From positions 30,001 through 94,000 of the forward strand of contig JAFEUB010001560.1 of NCBI GenBank assembly GCA_024529925.1: a stretch of 64,000 nt of DNA, given 5' to 3'. How positions within the stretch are numbered: the stretch's first letter is position 1; every line of letters starts with the position of its first letter. The DNA is from Ophthalmolycus amberensis (taxonomy: Eukaryota; Chordata; Actinopteri; Perciformes; Zoarcidae). The notes beneath the pieces are model-generated. The model was not told the origin of the DNA, ran no database searches, and saw only the letters and a list, made by a program, of their open reading frames with translations. Below are positions 1 to 10,344 of the stretch, piece by piece. The translations under genes were made by a program, and so were the position numbers.

Positions 1-484
1 TTCTCACATACACACACACACACATTTCTAACTCAGATTGGTTATCATCATCACGGTTACAGTTGTTATAATCAGTTACAGTTGTTAATCGCTTGATTTA
101 GCACACGCTTGCTTATAAAATAATCATTGATTTCATCCTTCCTCATTATTATGCTTTTTTCCTTCTTTCTTTTCTTCTCTTCTCAACGGCCGTTATTTCC
201 ACATCTCTTCAGGATTTCACATTCCCCTCACCCTGCTTACTTCCTCAATTTAAACACTCACACAAACTGCACTCTTTCTCAGATACACCTATTATTATTA
301 TTATTATCAGGTTGACATTTGTTAAAATCACTTTACATTTGTTATGTAATTCATGCTTACTTTAAAATAATTATTAGATTTCATCTTTTAACTCTTAATT
401 TACGCTTTGTGTCCCTTTAACCTAATTTACAGGCCTACCATATATTCCTCATTTAAGGCTGGTCCTGGGATCTCAACTCTTTTT

Positions 485-527
485 GACAATATATATATGT
501 GTATATATATGTATATATATATATACG

Positions 528-562
<35 letters not shown>

Positions 563-665
563 GTATATGTATATATATATATATGTATGTGTATATATAT
601 GTATATGTATATATATAGTATAGTATATAGGAGTTCACCGGTCGGCTTTGTTTCCTTCCCGGACC

Positions 666-737
<72 letters not shown>
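485..737. repeat. TA/TG-rich microsatellite, two blocks
   Basis: An imperfect TA/TATG array covers about 485-620. After a short unique spacer, a nearly pure (TA)n of about 68 bp runs to 737. Small open frames across it are low-complexity artefacts. Confidence 0.9.
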
Positions 738-740
<3 letters not shown>

Positions 741-1002
741 TAGTCAAATCAACTTAATTAACACAATGACAACCACAAAGTCAGAAGAACCAGTCACATA
801 TATTCATATGACAACAAAGACATATCAATCCAGCAAACCTGCAGCGGATCCACGCATTCCACCACACAAGAGCACGAGCCATTCAAATATTATTCATAAA
901 AACGTTACTGCAGATGTAAAAAAACAAACTGTTTGTCACTTACCGAATTCTTTGTTGACAAAGAGTTTATCCCCAGTACATCGTTTCAGTATAGCCGATT
1001 GT

Positions 1003-1092
1003 GATTTTATCAATGTAAATGTTAAATAGGGTGCGGCTGAGACTGCAGCCCTGATTAACCCCTTTACTTTGGGGAAGGAAATGTGTTTCCAT
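1003..1092 (-). pseudogene. Non-LTR retrotransposon RT fragment
   Basis: The minus strand reads KGVNQGCSLSRTLFNIYID, matching the RT block usually written (R/K)GVRQGCxLSPTLFNIYI in LINE reverse transcriptases. Only about 30 codons can be followed. The neighbouring 895-1000 segment resembles 51310-51410 next to a hAT remnant, so this may be a composite of two dead elements. Confidence 0.5.
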
Positions 1093-1234
1093 CGTGCAAA
1101 TTTTCACAGCACAGTATTGTATTATTAATAGCATAGGTTTTTTTCCCCTACATCTTTTTCTATTAATTTCAGGAACATTATGCAAATTGATAGACTTGTT
1201 TTTTTTTATCTACAAAATATGAGACAATATGTTT

Positions 1235-1236
<2 letters not shown>

Positions 1237-1302
<66 letters not shown>
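1237..1302 (+). promoter_or_regulatory. (TG)n tract forming the 3' splice-site region
   Basis: About 33 TG dinucleotides run straight into the TGCAG acceptor of the exon at 1306. A normal pyrimidine-rich tract is missing at this position. In other genes, CFTR exon 9 for example, UG repeats at an acceptor bind TDP-43/CELF proteins and promote skipping. A similar effect here is inference. Confidence 0.6.
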
Positions 1303-1305
<3 letters not shown>

Positions 1306-1441
1306 GTGAGAGGAGGACAGTGGTTTCCTGTATGAAAATAGCCAATAAAACCATGGAGGTGATCAACGATAGCTATTGTCATCCTGAGAACCGACCACTT
1401 CCCCAAGTACGACTCTGCAACTCTCATCCCTGCCAGTACCG
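1306..1441 (+). CDS. adamts17: ADAMTS17-like, exon with end of a thrombospondin repeat
   Basis: This is the first visible exon of a secreted ADAMTS metalloprotease gene. It codes for the C-terminal half of a thrombospondin type-1 repeat with cysteines in VVSCMK, DSYCHP, VRLCNSHPC. The acceptor is TGCAG and the donor CCG|GTGAGA; the exon enters and leaves in split codons that match the next exon (tac cg|g tgg). Length is 136 nt, so skipping would shift the frame. ADAMTS17 rather than ADAMTS19 is chosen from the C-terminal PLAC exon; 19 remains the main alternative. Propeptide, catalytic domain and spacer must lie left of the window. The protein is expected in the secretory pathway and extracellular matrix. 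Confidence 0.82.
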
Positions 1442-1500
1442 GTGAGACAAACACACACACACACAACTCTCATCCCTGCCAGTACCGGTGAGACAAACAC
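1418..1500 (+). repeat. 46-bp tandem duplication carrying the exon end and donor
   Basis: The last exon bases, the donor GTGAGACAAAC and the following CA run occur twice, with the GT dinucleotides at 1442 and 1488. The second copy lies in the intron. Its use would retain an in-frame TGA directly after the first donor position. Confidence 0.85.
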
Positions 1501-1501
1501 A

Positions 1502-1976
1502 CACACACTCACTTCACACACACACACACACACACACTCACTTCACATGAGCCTATATGAATCCCTGACCCCATCGTAAAGAAATATTTTGAGTGTTGTA
1601 AAAGTTCTGAAGGCTTGACAGAGTGGAAATCTCTCCAAATCTGTGTCCTAGTTTACACTACCCTTATTTACAGACTTGTGGCATTATCAGTATACTGTAT
1701 ATCTATAGTTGTCCCATATATAAAACCAAAGTGGTGTTTTGTTTTTTGTGTTGAATTTTTTTAAGTCAGTTTCAAGGAGTTAATACGATTATTATTATTA
1801 TGCTTTTCATATGTTAGCTCTACATACATTCCAGTTATTTTAAAAGTACGGCCACACTAAGCCGGTAAAATGTATATCGACATCTTTTCTCTCTGTTTCA
1901 GAGTAAAACTATTTAGATCCAAGGCAAATAGACTGTAGGTTATGAACTGTCTGTAAACACTTTGCGCTTTTCACAG
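1502..1976. other. Intron with CA microsatellites
   Basis: CA runs lie near 1500-1545, followed by AT-rich sequence with no gene-like content up to the acceptor TTTTCACAG. Confidence 0.7.
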
Positions 1977-2181
1977 GTGGTTGACGGGAGAGTGGGGATC
2001 CTGCTCCATCTCATGTGGTAAAGGCCTTCAGCAAAGGGAGGTGGTTTGTGTTTACCATCAACAGAATGGCTCACTCATCCACACCAGAGACCTGTATTGC
2101 CAAGGAGGAAAACCTCCTGTCCTGCAGTACTGTGAAGGCCACCTCTGCCTCACTGTATGGGAGGCTTCAGAGTGGTCCAAG
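1977..2181 (+). CDS. adamts17: ADAMTS17-like, thrombospondin repeat exon
   Basis: The frame is continuous with the preceding exon and encodes one complete TSP1 repeat (WLTGEWGSCSISCGKG... to CEGHLC) plus the start of the next (WEASEWSK). CSISCG fits the O-fucosylation pattern CxxS/TCG. Acceptor TTTTCACAG; donor CCAAG|GTACGT; leaves in phase 0. These repeats usually mediate matrix or substrate binding in ADAMTS proteins. Confidence 0.88.
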
Positions 2182-3306
2182 GTACGTCATACACACACTG
2201 TACTGATGTCATGTGAAAAGCATGACTGGTCCTGGGCCTTGTTTCCGATGGACAATTGATCTTAGAAGTGAATAGTGTATCCATGGATGCTCTTAAATTA
2301 TTGCACATTGTCCCTTAAGGTAGCACTTTAGAGAGACTGCACGCGCCCACCATTATAAGCGTCTTAAAAATGTTAAGCAATACATTTTCTAATTGGATGA
2401 GATCAATGACAGAGATTTGGAGGCATTCACTTTCCATCTTACCTTTCACATTTATGATATATGATAACATAATACTGTTATTTCATATTATGCAATTCAG
2501 TGAGCAACAACAATAACAACTTGAAAGATGTAGTGTTTGGTTCCTCCTAAAGGTTCCAGTCCTCTAAGAGAGGGTAGCAGGTTCATTTTCAATCATTTCT
2601 AAGAGTGATTATGATGATTTCAGGAAACCCCCTTTCAAGATGAATTTTAAGGTTATCTGAGCCTTAAGATGCTTTGGGGAAATAGGAACCTTATCAGTTT
2701 TGGCCATGTCAGTCATGCTTAGTAGAAATGTTAGATTTGAATGGACTCAGCAAATATTGTATGGCCCTTTATATTTTATGATTGTTAAAGTAAAAACAAG
2801 GTTGCGTATTTTTTGGTTTTCAAGATATGAGATTTTATATAGCTGGCCAACATTTCGGAATCAACCATGGTTCTTATTCTACAAATTGTATCCAATGTTT
2901 AACAATAAATTAGATAATTAAATAATAATAAAAAAACTGTTGCTTTTAGAGTATGCAGAACTGTTTTTGTCTCTTGTTTTCTTGTCAGATTCCACAAGGT
3001 GACATATTCCTTCTCTGTTAAAAAGTGTTGTTTATTCGTCTCAGCTTTTTAAAGTAGCAAAGCATTATAAATACATAAGTATGCTCAGTGATGTTTGCCC
3101 AACAATAAGTTGGACAACATTGTCCATGTTTATGGCAATGAAGTCAAAACTAGTAAAAGTAATTGTAAAAATATGTCACCCAGTGCCAAGGTATGGGACA
3201 GAAGAATTAGCTATATAAAACATTCTTGTTAGCTTCCTTTTCCTGTTCCTTTACGCTACTGTTTTCCACTTTTCTCATCATATTGTTGTTTCATTACTTC
3301 CTCCAG
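2182..3306 (+). other. Intron, no recognisable gene or repeat
   Basis: AT-rich sequence. One open frame near 2700-2921 has no recognisable motif and no splice context, and is taken as chance. Confidence 0.65.
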
Positions 3307-3459
3307 TGTTCATCAGACTGTGGTCAAGGTGTTCACAAACGGACTGTGTCGTGTACAAACCATCAGGGTGTATGTGATCCTCTTTCCCAGCCCACTCAAG
3401 AGGAGCCCTGTGAGGACCAGTCCAAATGTTACGAATGGAAGACTGGAGACTGGTCCAAG
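3307..3459 (+). CDS. adamts17: ADAMTS17-like, thrombospondin repeat exon
   Basis: Exactly 51 codons in phase 0/0, so this exon could be skipped without a frameshift. It completes a TSP1 repeat (CSSDCGQGVHKRTVSC...) and begins the next one (YEWKTGDWSK). The CSSDCG motif has Asp where the O-fucosylation consensus needs Ser or Thr, so this repeat probably lacks that modification. Acceptor CTCCAG; donor CCAAG|GTAGGA. Confidence 0.88.
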
Positions 3460-4301
3460 GTAGGACTGTCTCCAAATTCCATGCTTCATATTTGGTTAAG
3501 ACGCAATTAAGGTTAGGCAACTCAAAAACTTATCTTAACACATTTCCCATATTCCCTCTCAGTAACTTCATTCACCAAGAAAAAGTAAAAAATACTCTCT
3601 TGAAAGAAGAGAAAAGTTGTGATTCTTGCTAAATTTGTGAAGGCAGGATATAATCTTCCTATAAAACAATGGCTACTTACAGTAAATCATTTGCTGAAAT
3701 CGAGACACCACTCAAAAGAAGACCAACACTTCCAGAAACATGAGCAGACAAATCATCAGTTCATTCAGATAACACAAACCACTTATTTATGAGGTCAAAT
3801 AAAAAGTGAGTGGATGTGAAATTATTCTAACAATCCTTCATTGCACAAGGAAACTGTGTGTTCAACTATAGTGAAGTCGGAACTGGATCTGAAAAAATGT
3901 GAGTGGATGTTTAAAGCAGACCGGTAATAATATTTTGGTTCGCTTTGTTTCAAAATTTTCAAATCATCTGACTGGTTATACATTGACTTATCTTTAGCAA
4001 TGTCATAACACTCAAAATTACTACAACAAGATCGATTCTTCTTGTGTTTTTCCTCTATGGCTGCACCTTTACAGTATGTTTCTCAATCAGTCAATCATTC
4101 TGCTGTCACATACCAACCAGTCAACATCCGGACTGGCTATACTGACGCCTGCCATAGGCTCCTAATATCTTCTTATGTTTGATAAGAGACATTGGATATT
4201 TTCTTTCCTCCACTTAATGCCACTGTGTTGAGATATTATTCATTATACTCATTACAACTGTATTTCTCACACCAACAGTATTAACATATAAAGGTCTCTG
4301 T
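3460..4301 (+). other. Intron before the Gypsy-type insertion
   Basis: AT-rich intronic sequence without motifs that can be named. It ends in a short TG run where the LTR element inserted. Confidence 0.6.
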
Positions 4302-4413
4302 GTGTGTGTGACGGCCTCATTGCGCACAGGGGTAAACTTTGAGGTGTCTGTTTGGTTCGGCTGTGTGCACCAACGTGGTTTTGCTCAGTGGATAGTCGTT
4401 GTAAGTAGTTGAA

Positions 4414-6303
4414 ATGTCTGAGGTTGAGGCGTTCATTGCCGCTCCATCTCAGGAGTCCCTGGATATATGCACAAGAGAGCAGTTGCTCTTGATTGCAGAT
4501 CATTATTTAGTGGTGGTTGTAGGTGATAAACGCATCAAGGAGAACATTAAATATGCTATAAAAGCAAAATTGACCGAATTAGGAATTATATCTGGGAATA
4601 AACAAGAGTCATCGTCAATTCCTACTGCGGTATCATTTCAGACTCATGGACTAACCTTTGAACAACAGAAGGAGATTTTGCTGTTGCAGATGGAACATGA
4701 CAAAAGTAAACATGAATTGGAAATCAGAAAACAGATAGAGGTAGAGAAAATCCGCCAGGAATCAGAGGCAGCAAAGATAGATCTGGAGAGGTATCGTTTG
4801 TCACTGGTCAGAGATGGCATGTTGTCCGGTGACGATCGGGGCGCACAGGTGCCCAGGTCTGCTGTGGATCGCTTTGATGTTCGTAATTTGCGCTGGTTGC
4901 CACCGTTTAATGAAAGGGATCCAGACACCTTCTTCTTGCTGTTTGAACGTGTAGCTAAGGCTAGAAAGTGGCTCGATGCGGACTGTGCGCTTATGCTTCA
5001 GTGTGTCCTCTCAGGGAAAGCACAGGAAGCATATTCCTCTTTGAGCCTGGAGGATAGCTCTAGCTATTCTAAAGTAAAGTCTGCGGTGCTTAAAGTGTAT
5101 GAGCTGGTGCCAAAGGCGTATCGCCAGCATTTTAGATCCTCGGAGAAAAGAAGTGGTCAAACCTATGTGGAGCTGGTAAGAGACATGTCAACGCACTTTA
5201 AGCGATGGTTGACTGCGCTGGACATAGATACTTTTGAGCATCTGTATGATTTAATGATTTTGGAGCAGTTTAAGAAGGTCCTTCCAGATCGTATTGCGAC
5301 ATATGTCATTGAACGAGGAAGCACAACTGCTGCTAATGCGGCCGTATCAGCTGATGAATACCTGTTGCTCCATAAGAGCAGTTTCAGAGAGTGTTCTGTG
5401 GCTCGCGATGGTTTTGGTGTGCGGGGAAGTGGTTCTGACGCGGTTTCGCAGGAGATGCGTTCAAGGAAGGTGGGAGTTTTTAAGTCTCACTTTGGAACAG
5501 GTGGCAGATTTGACAATAGTAATACCTGTAATTATTGTCGGGAGGAAGGACATTGGAAGGCAGAGTGTCCTACGTTACAGGCTAGACTAAGGGATGTAAG
5601 ACCTAATGTTAGGCCTGCTGCTTGTGCTGCTACGGTTAAAGACTGTTGTGTTGTTGAGGGGCTTACATCTCACTCTTGCGACCTGGGGGTTTTGGCAGCT
5701 TATGCTCCTTTCATTCGAGGCGGATTTGTGTCACTGTTGGGAAGCGAGGTAAAGGTCCCGATAAAAATCTTGAGGGATACAGGTGCCTATGATTCATATA
5801 TCATGGACTCTGTTTTGCCTTTGTCTGAGGAGACGGATACTGGCGACAGTGTTCTCAGTCGTGGGATGGGGTTGAAGGTTCTCCCGGTTCCTTTGCACAG
5901 GATGGTGCTTGACTGTGAGCTGGTTAAGGGTGAGGTAGCTGTTGGTGTGCGTCCGGCGTTGCCCATTGAGGGTATACATTTTATTTTGGGCAACGGCTTG
6001 GCTAGTAGCCTAGTTTGGATGGACACTCATCCCGCACCAGTGGTCACATGTTGCCCAATCGATTCTGTGTCGCACGAGAGCTCCAGAGTGGTGCCAGAGG
6101 TCGTTTCATCCTGCGAAGGTACACGTGCTATGGGCAAATCGGACCCTGATGTGTCATCTGACGACACCAAGGTTGAGATGGTTTTGGAGGTCCCATCTCG
6201 GTCTGAGCTTCCTGTGTCACTGTCACACAGTGAGGTAGTGGAGGATTGCTGGGTTGATACTGAGTGGCCAGTGAGTCTAACAGTGGACTGTGTGAATGGT
6301 TAG
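4414..6303 (+). CDS. Gag-protease-like polyprotein of Gypsy-type element
   Basis: An intact 629-codon frame starts at an ATG about 100 bp inside the element. Residues about 85-125 form a charged coiled-coil-like segment (EQQKEILLLQMEHDKSK). A capsid-like region follows at about 155-310. A CCHC zinc knuckle (CNYCREEGHWKAEC) lies near residues 371-384. A retropepsin-like motif (LRDTGAYDSYI) lies near 452-462, with the flap-side motif IHFILGNGLAS about 80 residues later. DTG is the usual catalytic triplet. The frame ends 430 bp before the 3' LTR with no pol. Such fish gag-protease proteins are transposon-encoded; a domesticated role cannot be excluded but nothing here shows one. Confidence 0.8.
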   Translation: MSEVEAFIAAPSQESLDICTREQLLLIADHYLVVVVGDKRIKENIKYAIKAKLTELGIISGNKQESSSIPTAVSFQTHGLTFEQQKEILLLQMEHDKSKHELEIRKQIEVEKIRQESEAAKIDLERYRLSLVRDGMLSGDDRGAQVPRSAVDRFDVRNLRWLPPFNERDPDTFFLLFERVAKARKWLDADCALMLQCVLSGKAQEAYSSLSLEDSSSYSKVKSAVLKVYELVPKAYRQHFRSSEKRSGQTYVELVRDMSTHFKRWLTALDIDTFEHLYDLMILEQFKKVLPDRIATYVIERGSTTAANAAVSADEYLLLHKSSFRECSVARDGFGVRGSGSDAVSQEMRSRKVGVFKSHFGTGGRFDNSNTCNYCREEGHWKAECPTLQARLRDVRPNVRPAACAATVKDCCVVEGLTSHSCDLGVLAAYAPFIRGGFVSLLGSEVKVPIKILRDTGAYDSYIMDSVLPLSEETDTGDSVLSRGMGLKVLPVPLHRMVLDCELVKGEVAVGVRPALPIEGIHFILGNGLASSLVWMDTHPAPVVTCCPIDSVSHESSRVVPEVVSSCEGTRAMGKSDPDVSSDDTKVEMVLEVPSRSELPVSLSHSEVVEDCWVDTEWPVSLTVDCVNG

Positions 6304-6714
6304 ACATGGTTTGTTGGTGGCTGGAAGTCTGACACGGGGGGAGTTGTCTATGTCTCGGAGTAAGATGGAGAGGTGGTGTGACCAACGTGCAGAGCCTGAT
6401 GGTGGTCTCTTATGTGGGCAGTTGAGAAATTCAGAAGCACTTTGTAAGTTGCTTGGACGCGCACCTGTACGTTGACTCGTCACCAGTGTCACTTCAAATT
6501 TCATATGCCATATTGTATTGTTTTATTCACCTGTTCTTCTTGGGTCCGTCATCTTAATGTGCTTCTCAGGTACTGAGGTTGCTGATGATGGAGTGGGAGC
6601 TACAGGAAGGATATTATGTACAATGGCCGTATATTGTTGTGCTATTTTTGTTTTTGTGTGAGTAGTTCGGCTCTGTGGGCTTGTTAGTATGCGGGTGATC
6701 CCTTGGGACACCGA

Positions 6715-6730
6715 CTTTAAGGGGGGGGGG
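6715..6730 (+). other. Polypurine tract
   Basis: A purine-only run ending in twelve or so G residues lies directly before the LTR start TGTGACGG, the expected plus-strand priming site for an LTR element. Confidence 0.75.
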
Positions 6731-7017
6731 TGTGACGGCCCCTGTCTCTAATCACTGCAAGTATGCTTTTGTTCCTCTGTCCCTAGAGAGCAGATTACCT
6801 GATGCGACGCACCTGGTCCAGGAACAGGGAGGGCATAAAACCCTGCTCTAGCGTTGCTCGGGGCGGGTTACTCTCCGGCGTACGTGGAGTGTTCCCAGCC
6901 AGTTGCTGCCGGTTATTTTGGTTTCCTTGGGTTTCATTTGGTCAAATAAACATTTTTCGTTACCATCATTTGTTGTGTCTGCCGTATTTGTCATGGCCTA
7001 GGAGCCGGGTTATGACA
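6731..7017 (+). repeat. 3' LTR (287 bp) of Gypsy-type element
   Basis: It begins TGTGACGGCC and ends TTATGACA, giving TG...CA ends. GGGCATAAAACC near 6830 could be a TATA-like box, and CAAATAAAC near 6943 could be the polyadenylation signal. A matching complete 5' copy is absent. Confidence 0.75.
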
Positions 7018-7790
7018 GTGTGTTATCTAAATATCTAGGTAATATAAATATAAATATTTGGGTTATAGTGATACTAGTGAAACTGTCTGGTGATACTGGG
7101 GTATATGCAAGTTTGAATAGTGCAACTCTAGGAATTATGAGGCATATCAAGAAGGTTAATGCAAATATGTCACATGTCAAATTGAGATAAAATATTCTGG
7201 AGAAGTGTTGAAGCAGACAAGGGCAGTATAATTGGATGATTAGAACAGGGTTCACTGTAGAGAAAACAGGATTTAGCTTGACACTTGGCAGAGTGAAAGG
7301 ACACAGTAGAGCCACAGGCAAAAACATTAAGCGTTATGTCTGGGTCTTTCAGAATCAGGATGTCCAACATGAGATCAACATGGAGCACAGAAGGGATTTT
7401 AAACTGGCCTGCATGAGGCCTCACAATGCAGGAGGCAACAAGGGGCATAATTATCCTATTCATTGTACTAAAAAAATGTGGCTCAACCTCACAAAAATTG
7501 CAACAAAAACAAACCAAATTAATTTTGTGAGAAATAAAGACGTATGAAGGGGAATTTTTAAAAATATGATCCTTGCAAAAATGCCTATTAAGCTAAATTG
7601 CATTAACTTTACAAGCCTACATTGTTGTGCATGCTAGATTTGACCATGCTTTATTTTGTCCAAGAAGAAAAGAAACAACACACAGGCCTACAGTATATCA
7701 GTGTACCGGTATATTAATACAATTGATTATGATCATGTCATTGGTATGGTCCTATTCTACCCAGATCTGATTCTATTCTACATAGATTTG
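7018..7790 (+). other. Intron, nothing recognised
   Basis: Open frames of about 100 codons occur on both strands near 7236-7547 but show no family motif, no codon bias that can be judged and no splice context. Treated as non-coding. Confidence 0.5.
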
Positions 7791-7794
7791 AGGC

Positions 7795-8960
7795 CTGTAC
7801 CACGAATATTTTGGTTATCTGTCTTAACTAACCCTAACAACCGCGATCCCGTTAAGCAGTCCTACAAAGCTGGTCATCAACTCGGTAAATCAACCCAGGG
7901 TTTCTCAATCTGGCTGTGAGCTAGTACACATACAGAGGCCAGGATTGCAGCATCTGACCAATCACAAACATGGACAAGTATGCTGTCAGCAGAGCGGCGC
8001 ATTTTACAAACAAAGAGAAAACTATAATATCAGACAAATACGAAGAAATTAAATACATAATTCAGGCTAAAAGTAACACCGTTTAAACTGCCAAATGCAG
8101 GAAGGACAGCAGGCAAGAAATCGCCTACCGTGTGAATGTGTAAATTAACAGATCTATAGTATCACTGCTTCATATAGAGCACAATAGATCTGACTATAAT
8201 TTCATGTGTGTATTCCATTAATTAGTTAATGTGTTGCTTAGATGTATTCTTCTTCTTTCAGCTGCACTCCAGCGGTATGAAAAGGACTTGGGAGCAAATA
8301 AAAAATAAATATAGAAACAATATTCAAAGCAGTAAGAAGGTTTCCTTCCATAAATCATAATCTCCCAGAGCAAACATTAAAGTAACCAGAGCAAAGTAAC
8401 GCTGCATCCAGTCTGTAACTGTAAGACACGACTCCAACATGTCACACTGCAACACACGGCTCTAGAAGCTGACACACATTAGTGAATACATGATATAAAT
8501 ATATGATCAGAGAATATATAGTGATTCTTTTTTATTTGCTCCCAAGTTCGTTTCACACCGCCGGGCTTACAGATGAAAGAATAAGACTAAAATATTGTCA
8601 CACACGCCATAAGAATCAATCTGCAACAGATTAACTTAATATAATACACACATTATAGTCATATCTATCATGCTCTAGATGACACCGTGATGTTATAAAT
8701 CTGTTAATTTATGCATTCACACAGTCAACGATTCATTGCCAGCTGTCTATTTTGCATGTGTCTGTTGAAACTTTCTTTTAGTATGGATTATGACTTCAAC
8801 TTCTTCGTATTTGTGTAATATTAATTTATGATTTATATACAAATATTTGATTGATCAGTAAGCAGCGCTTTTATACGAGTTGATCTCTTATCTCAATCGT
8901 CACCTGCTCCAGAGAAGTTTAGGTGTTCAGCATAAGTTACCATGGTGATCTATCCCAGTC
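7795..8960. mobile_element. Foldback element with inverted Harbinger-like gene fragments
   Basis: Two pairs of inverted arms are visible. The segment near 8037-8160 (KYEEIKYIIQAK) is repeated in reverse near 8690-8825, and the segment near 8270-8310 (RTWEQIKNKYRN) in reverse near 8523-8565. Both peptides resemble the Myb/SANT-like DNA-binding protein of PIF/Harbinger transposons. Each arm has stops and indels, so neither is functional. Outer ends are uncertain; a CCATGGTGATC motif near 8940 resembles Harbinger termini. Confidence 0.6.
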
Positions 8961-9520
8961 AAAAGTGACAAAAGACAATTTAATTGCTGTTTTGTCATTG
9001 TTCATGTCTTCCTTGTTTTAGCTGTTATATTATATTTACAATTGTTTCACTCTTAGGGACTTGTAGCATTCCTATTGTTTCGGAGTTAATGCAGCTGTAT
9101 AAACCAATATCCCCTGAACAAACAAGCCCAGGCTTACTCTTACACGCCCACACATGCACGCACACACTCGACACAATTACATTTTCTTTTGTTGTTTGTA
9201 ATGTATTGATTTTGTTATAATATTTCATATCTTGTAAAAACATCTTGTCAACAATATTGTACGTAGTCACATCTTATGCATTATTCATTTTATGTTCTCT
9301 GCAATATTGTAAAATTGTAATATTATATAGGTGGAGGCTTCAAATAAGCCCAGTTGGCTTTTTGCCTCTTCCTGCACTGTGATATTATGTATCTCTGGTA
9401 TGTTTGTTTATTTTTATTTTATTGTTTAAATTGTGCAAAATAAACTAAATTAAAATGGACAACTTCTAAAGAGTCACAGTATGAGCAAGGAGAACTGACA
9501 CTTTTAATTGACTGTTTCAG
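8961..9520 (+). other. Intron before the fourth TSP1 exon
   Basis: AT-rich with a short CA run near 9150-9170. No gene content; ends in the acceptor CTGTTTCAG. Confidence 0.6.
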
Positions 9521-9698
9521 TGTTCGTCATCCTGTGGGAAGGGCCTGCAGTCGCGAGTGGTCCAGTGTATGCACAAACTGACTGGTCGGCATGGTAATGA
9601 CTGCTCAGTGATGCTTAGACCACCCTCCTACCGACCCTGTCACCATGGTACCTGCAATGACAAAGTCAATGTGAACACCATCACCTCTCCCAGGCTAG
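9521..9698 (+). CDS. adamts17: ADAMTS17-like, last thrombospondin repeat exon
   Basis: Completes the final TSP1 repeat (CSSSCGKGLQSRVVQC...CHHGTC) and adds the linker NVNTITSPRL that leads into PLAC. CSSSCG keeps the O-fucosylation pattern. Acceptor GTTTCAG; donor GGCTAG|GTGAGA in phase 1. The linker and following exon are strongly conserved in ADAMTS17 and ADAMTS19 as recalled. Confidence 0.9.
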
Positions 9699-9858
9699 GT
9701 GAGACATTTGTCACAACTCTGTTCGACAGTGAGGTTGAAAGGTTAAGGTTGCCTTATTTATCTGCAAGAGTACAGTTTATACCCGAAGACCTCTGACCAA
9801 AGAGACAAGTGAAATAATGAGCAGCTTGTCATATTAACCAAGCTACTTACAATAAGTA

Positions 9859-10290
9859 CTTTTTATTCTGTGACTTCCTTATATGCTTTATTCTATGTTT
9901 ATAATAATATCATCCACATATGCAGTTATAATAAAATGTGTTTTTCAATCGGATAAAAACTATCAATAAAAGAACGAACATTTGGCAACATGGGTTCAAT
10001 TGAAAGTGCATATAGCATACAAGACATTGAGAAGCCTTGTCCTTTCTTCAAGTTATTTTAAAAGATTTACACAACCCATCATTGATATTTAGTGCACTAT
10101 GTCCCCGTACCAAATCTAAATTTTGATGTCAAGATATAGTGGAATAATGACTACCTGAGCAGAGAATGACGTCTCTCCCTCTGTATGTGTTATCAGAGCT
10201 TCTCTCTGGGCACATGTCAGTTTGCCCCATTGCCTAGTTCATGGCCGACGCTCTGCATTGAGCTTATAGCCGCAGTCTCAGCCATCTGCC
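9859..10290 (-). pseudogene. Tx1/L1-like LINE fragment, internally deleted copy
   Basis: The minus strand shows MLYALSIEP and TAYVDDIIL, a reverse transcriptase block with YVDD active site. The 9906-10288 part is almost identical to 14909-15291. This copy lacks the 470 bp that separate the RT block from the 3' end in the other copy, so it is an internally deleted relative. Confidence 0.65.
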
Positions 10291-10344
10291 ACAGTGCAGA
10301 AACAAACGAATAAAATACGCACATTGTCTGCACAGGTTAGAGAC

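Larger units (their letters stand above)
1..1236. other. Intronic or upstream sequence, repeat-rich
   Basis: No host exon is visible here. The stretch holds a short CA run at the left edge, an ATT run near 291-308, the TA-rich tract described separately and a LINE/hAT-like relic near 895-1092. It probably belongs to an intron of the ADAMTS gene whose exons begin at 1306, because the first visible exon starts in the middle of a thrombospondin repeat and needs upstream exons. Confidence 0.6.
4307..7017 (+). mobile_element. Ty3/Gypsy-type element: gag-protease only, 5' LTR mostly lost
   Basis: The element is bounded by GTGTG at 4302-4306 and again at 7018-7022, consistent with a 5-bp target duplication, although the left one sits in a TG run. 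The left end shows only the first LTR bases (TGTGACGGCC) before leader sequence starts. The right end has a polypurine tract and a complete 287-bp LTR. Between them is one long gag-protease frame; reverse transcriptase, RNase H and integrase are absent. It sits in an ADAMTS intron in the sense orientation. Confidence 0.8.

Noticed and set aside
407..747. Open frames of about 106-110 codons on both strands
   Set aside because: They are made of the TA/TATG microsatellite and encode only Tyr-Ile repeats.
7170..7547. Overlapping frames of 103-115 codons on opposite strands
   Set aside because: No motifs, no splice context and no repeat assignment; length is within chance for this composition.
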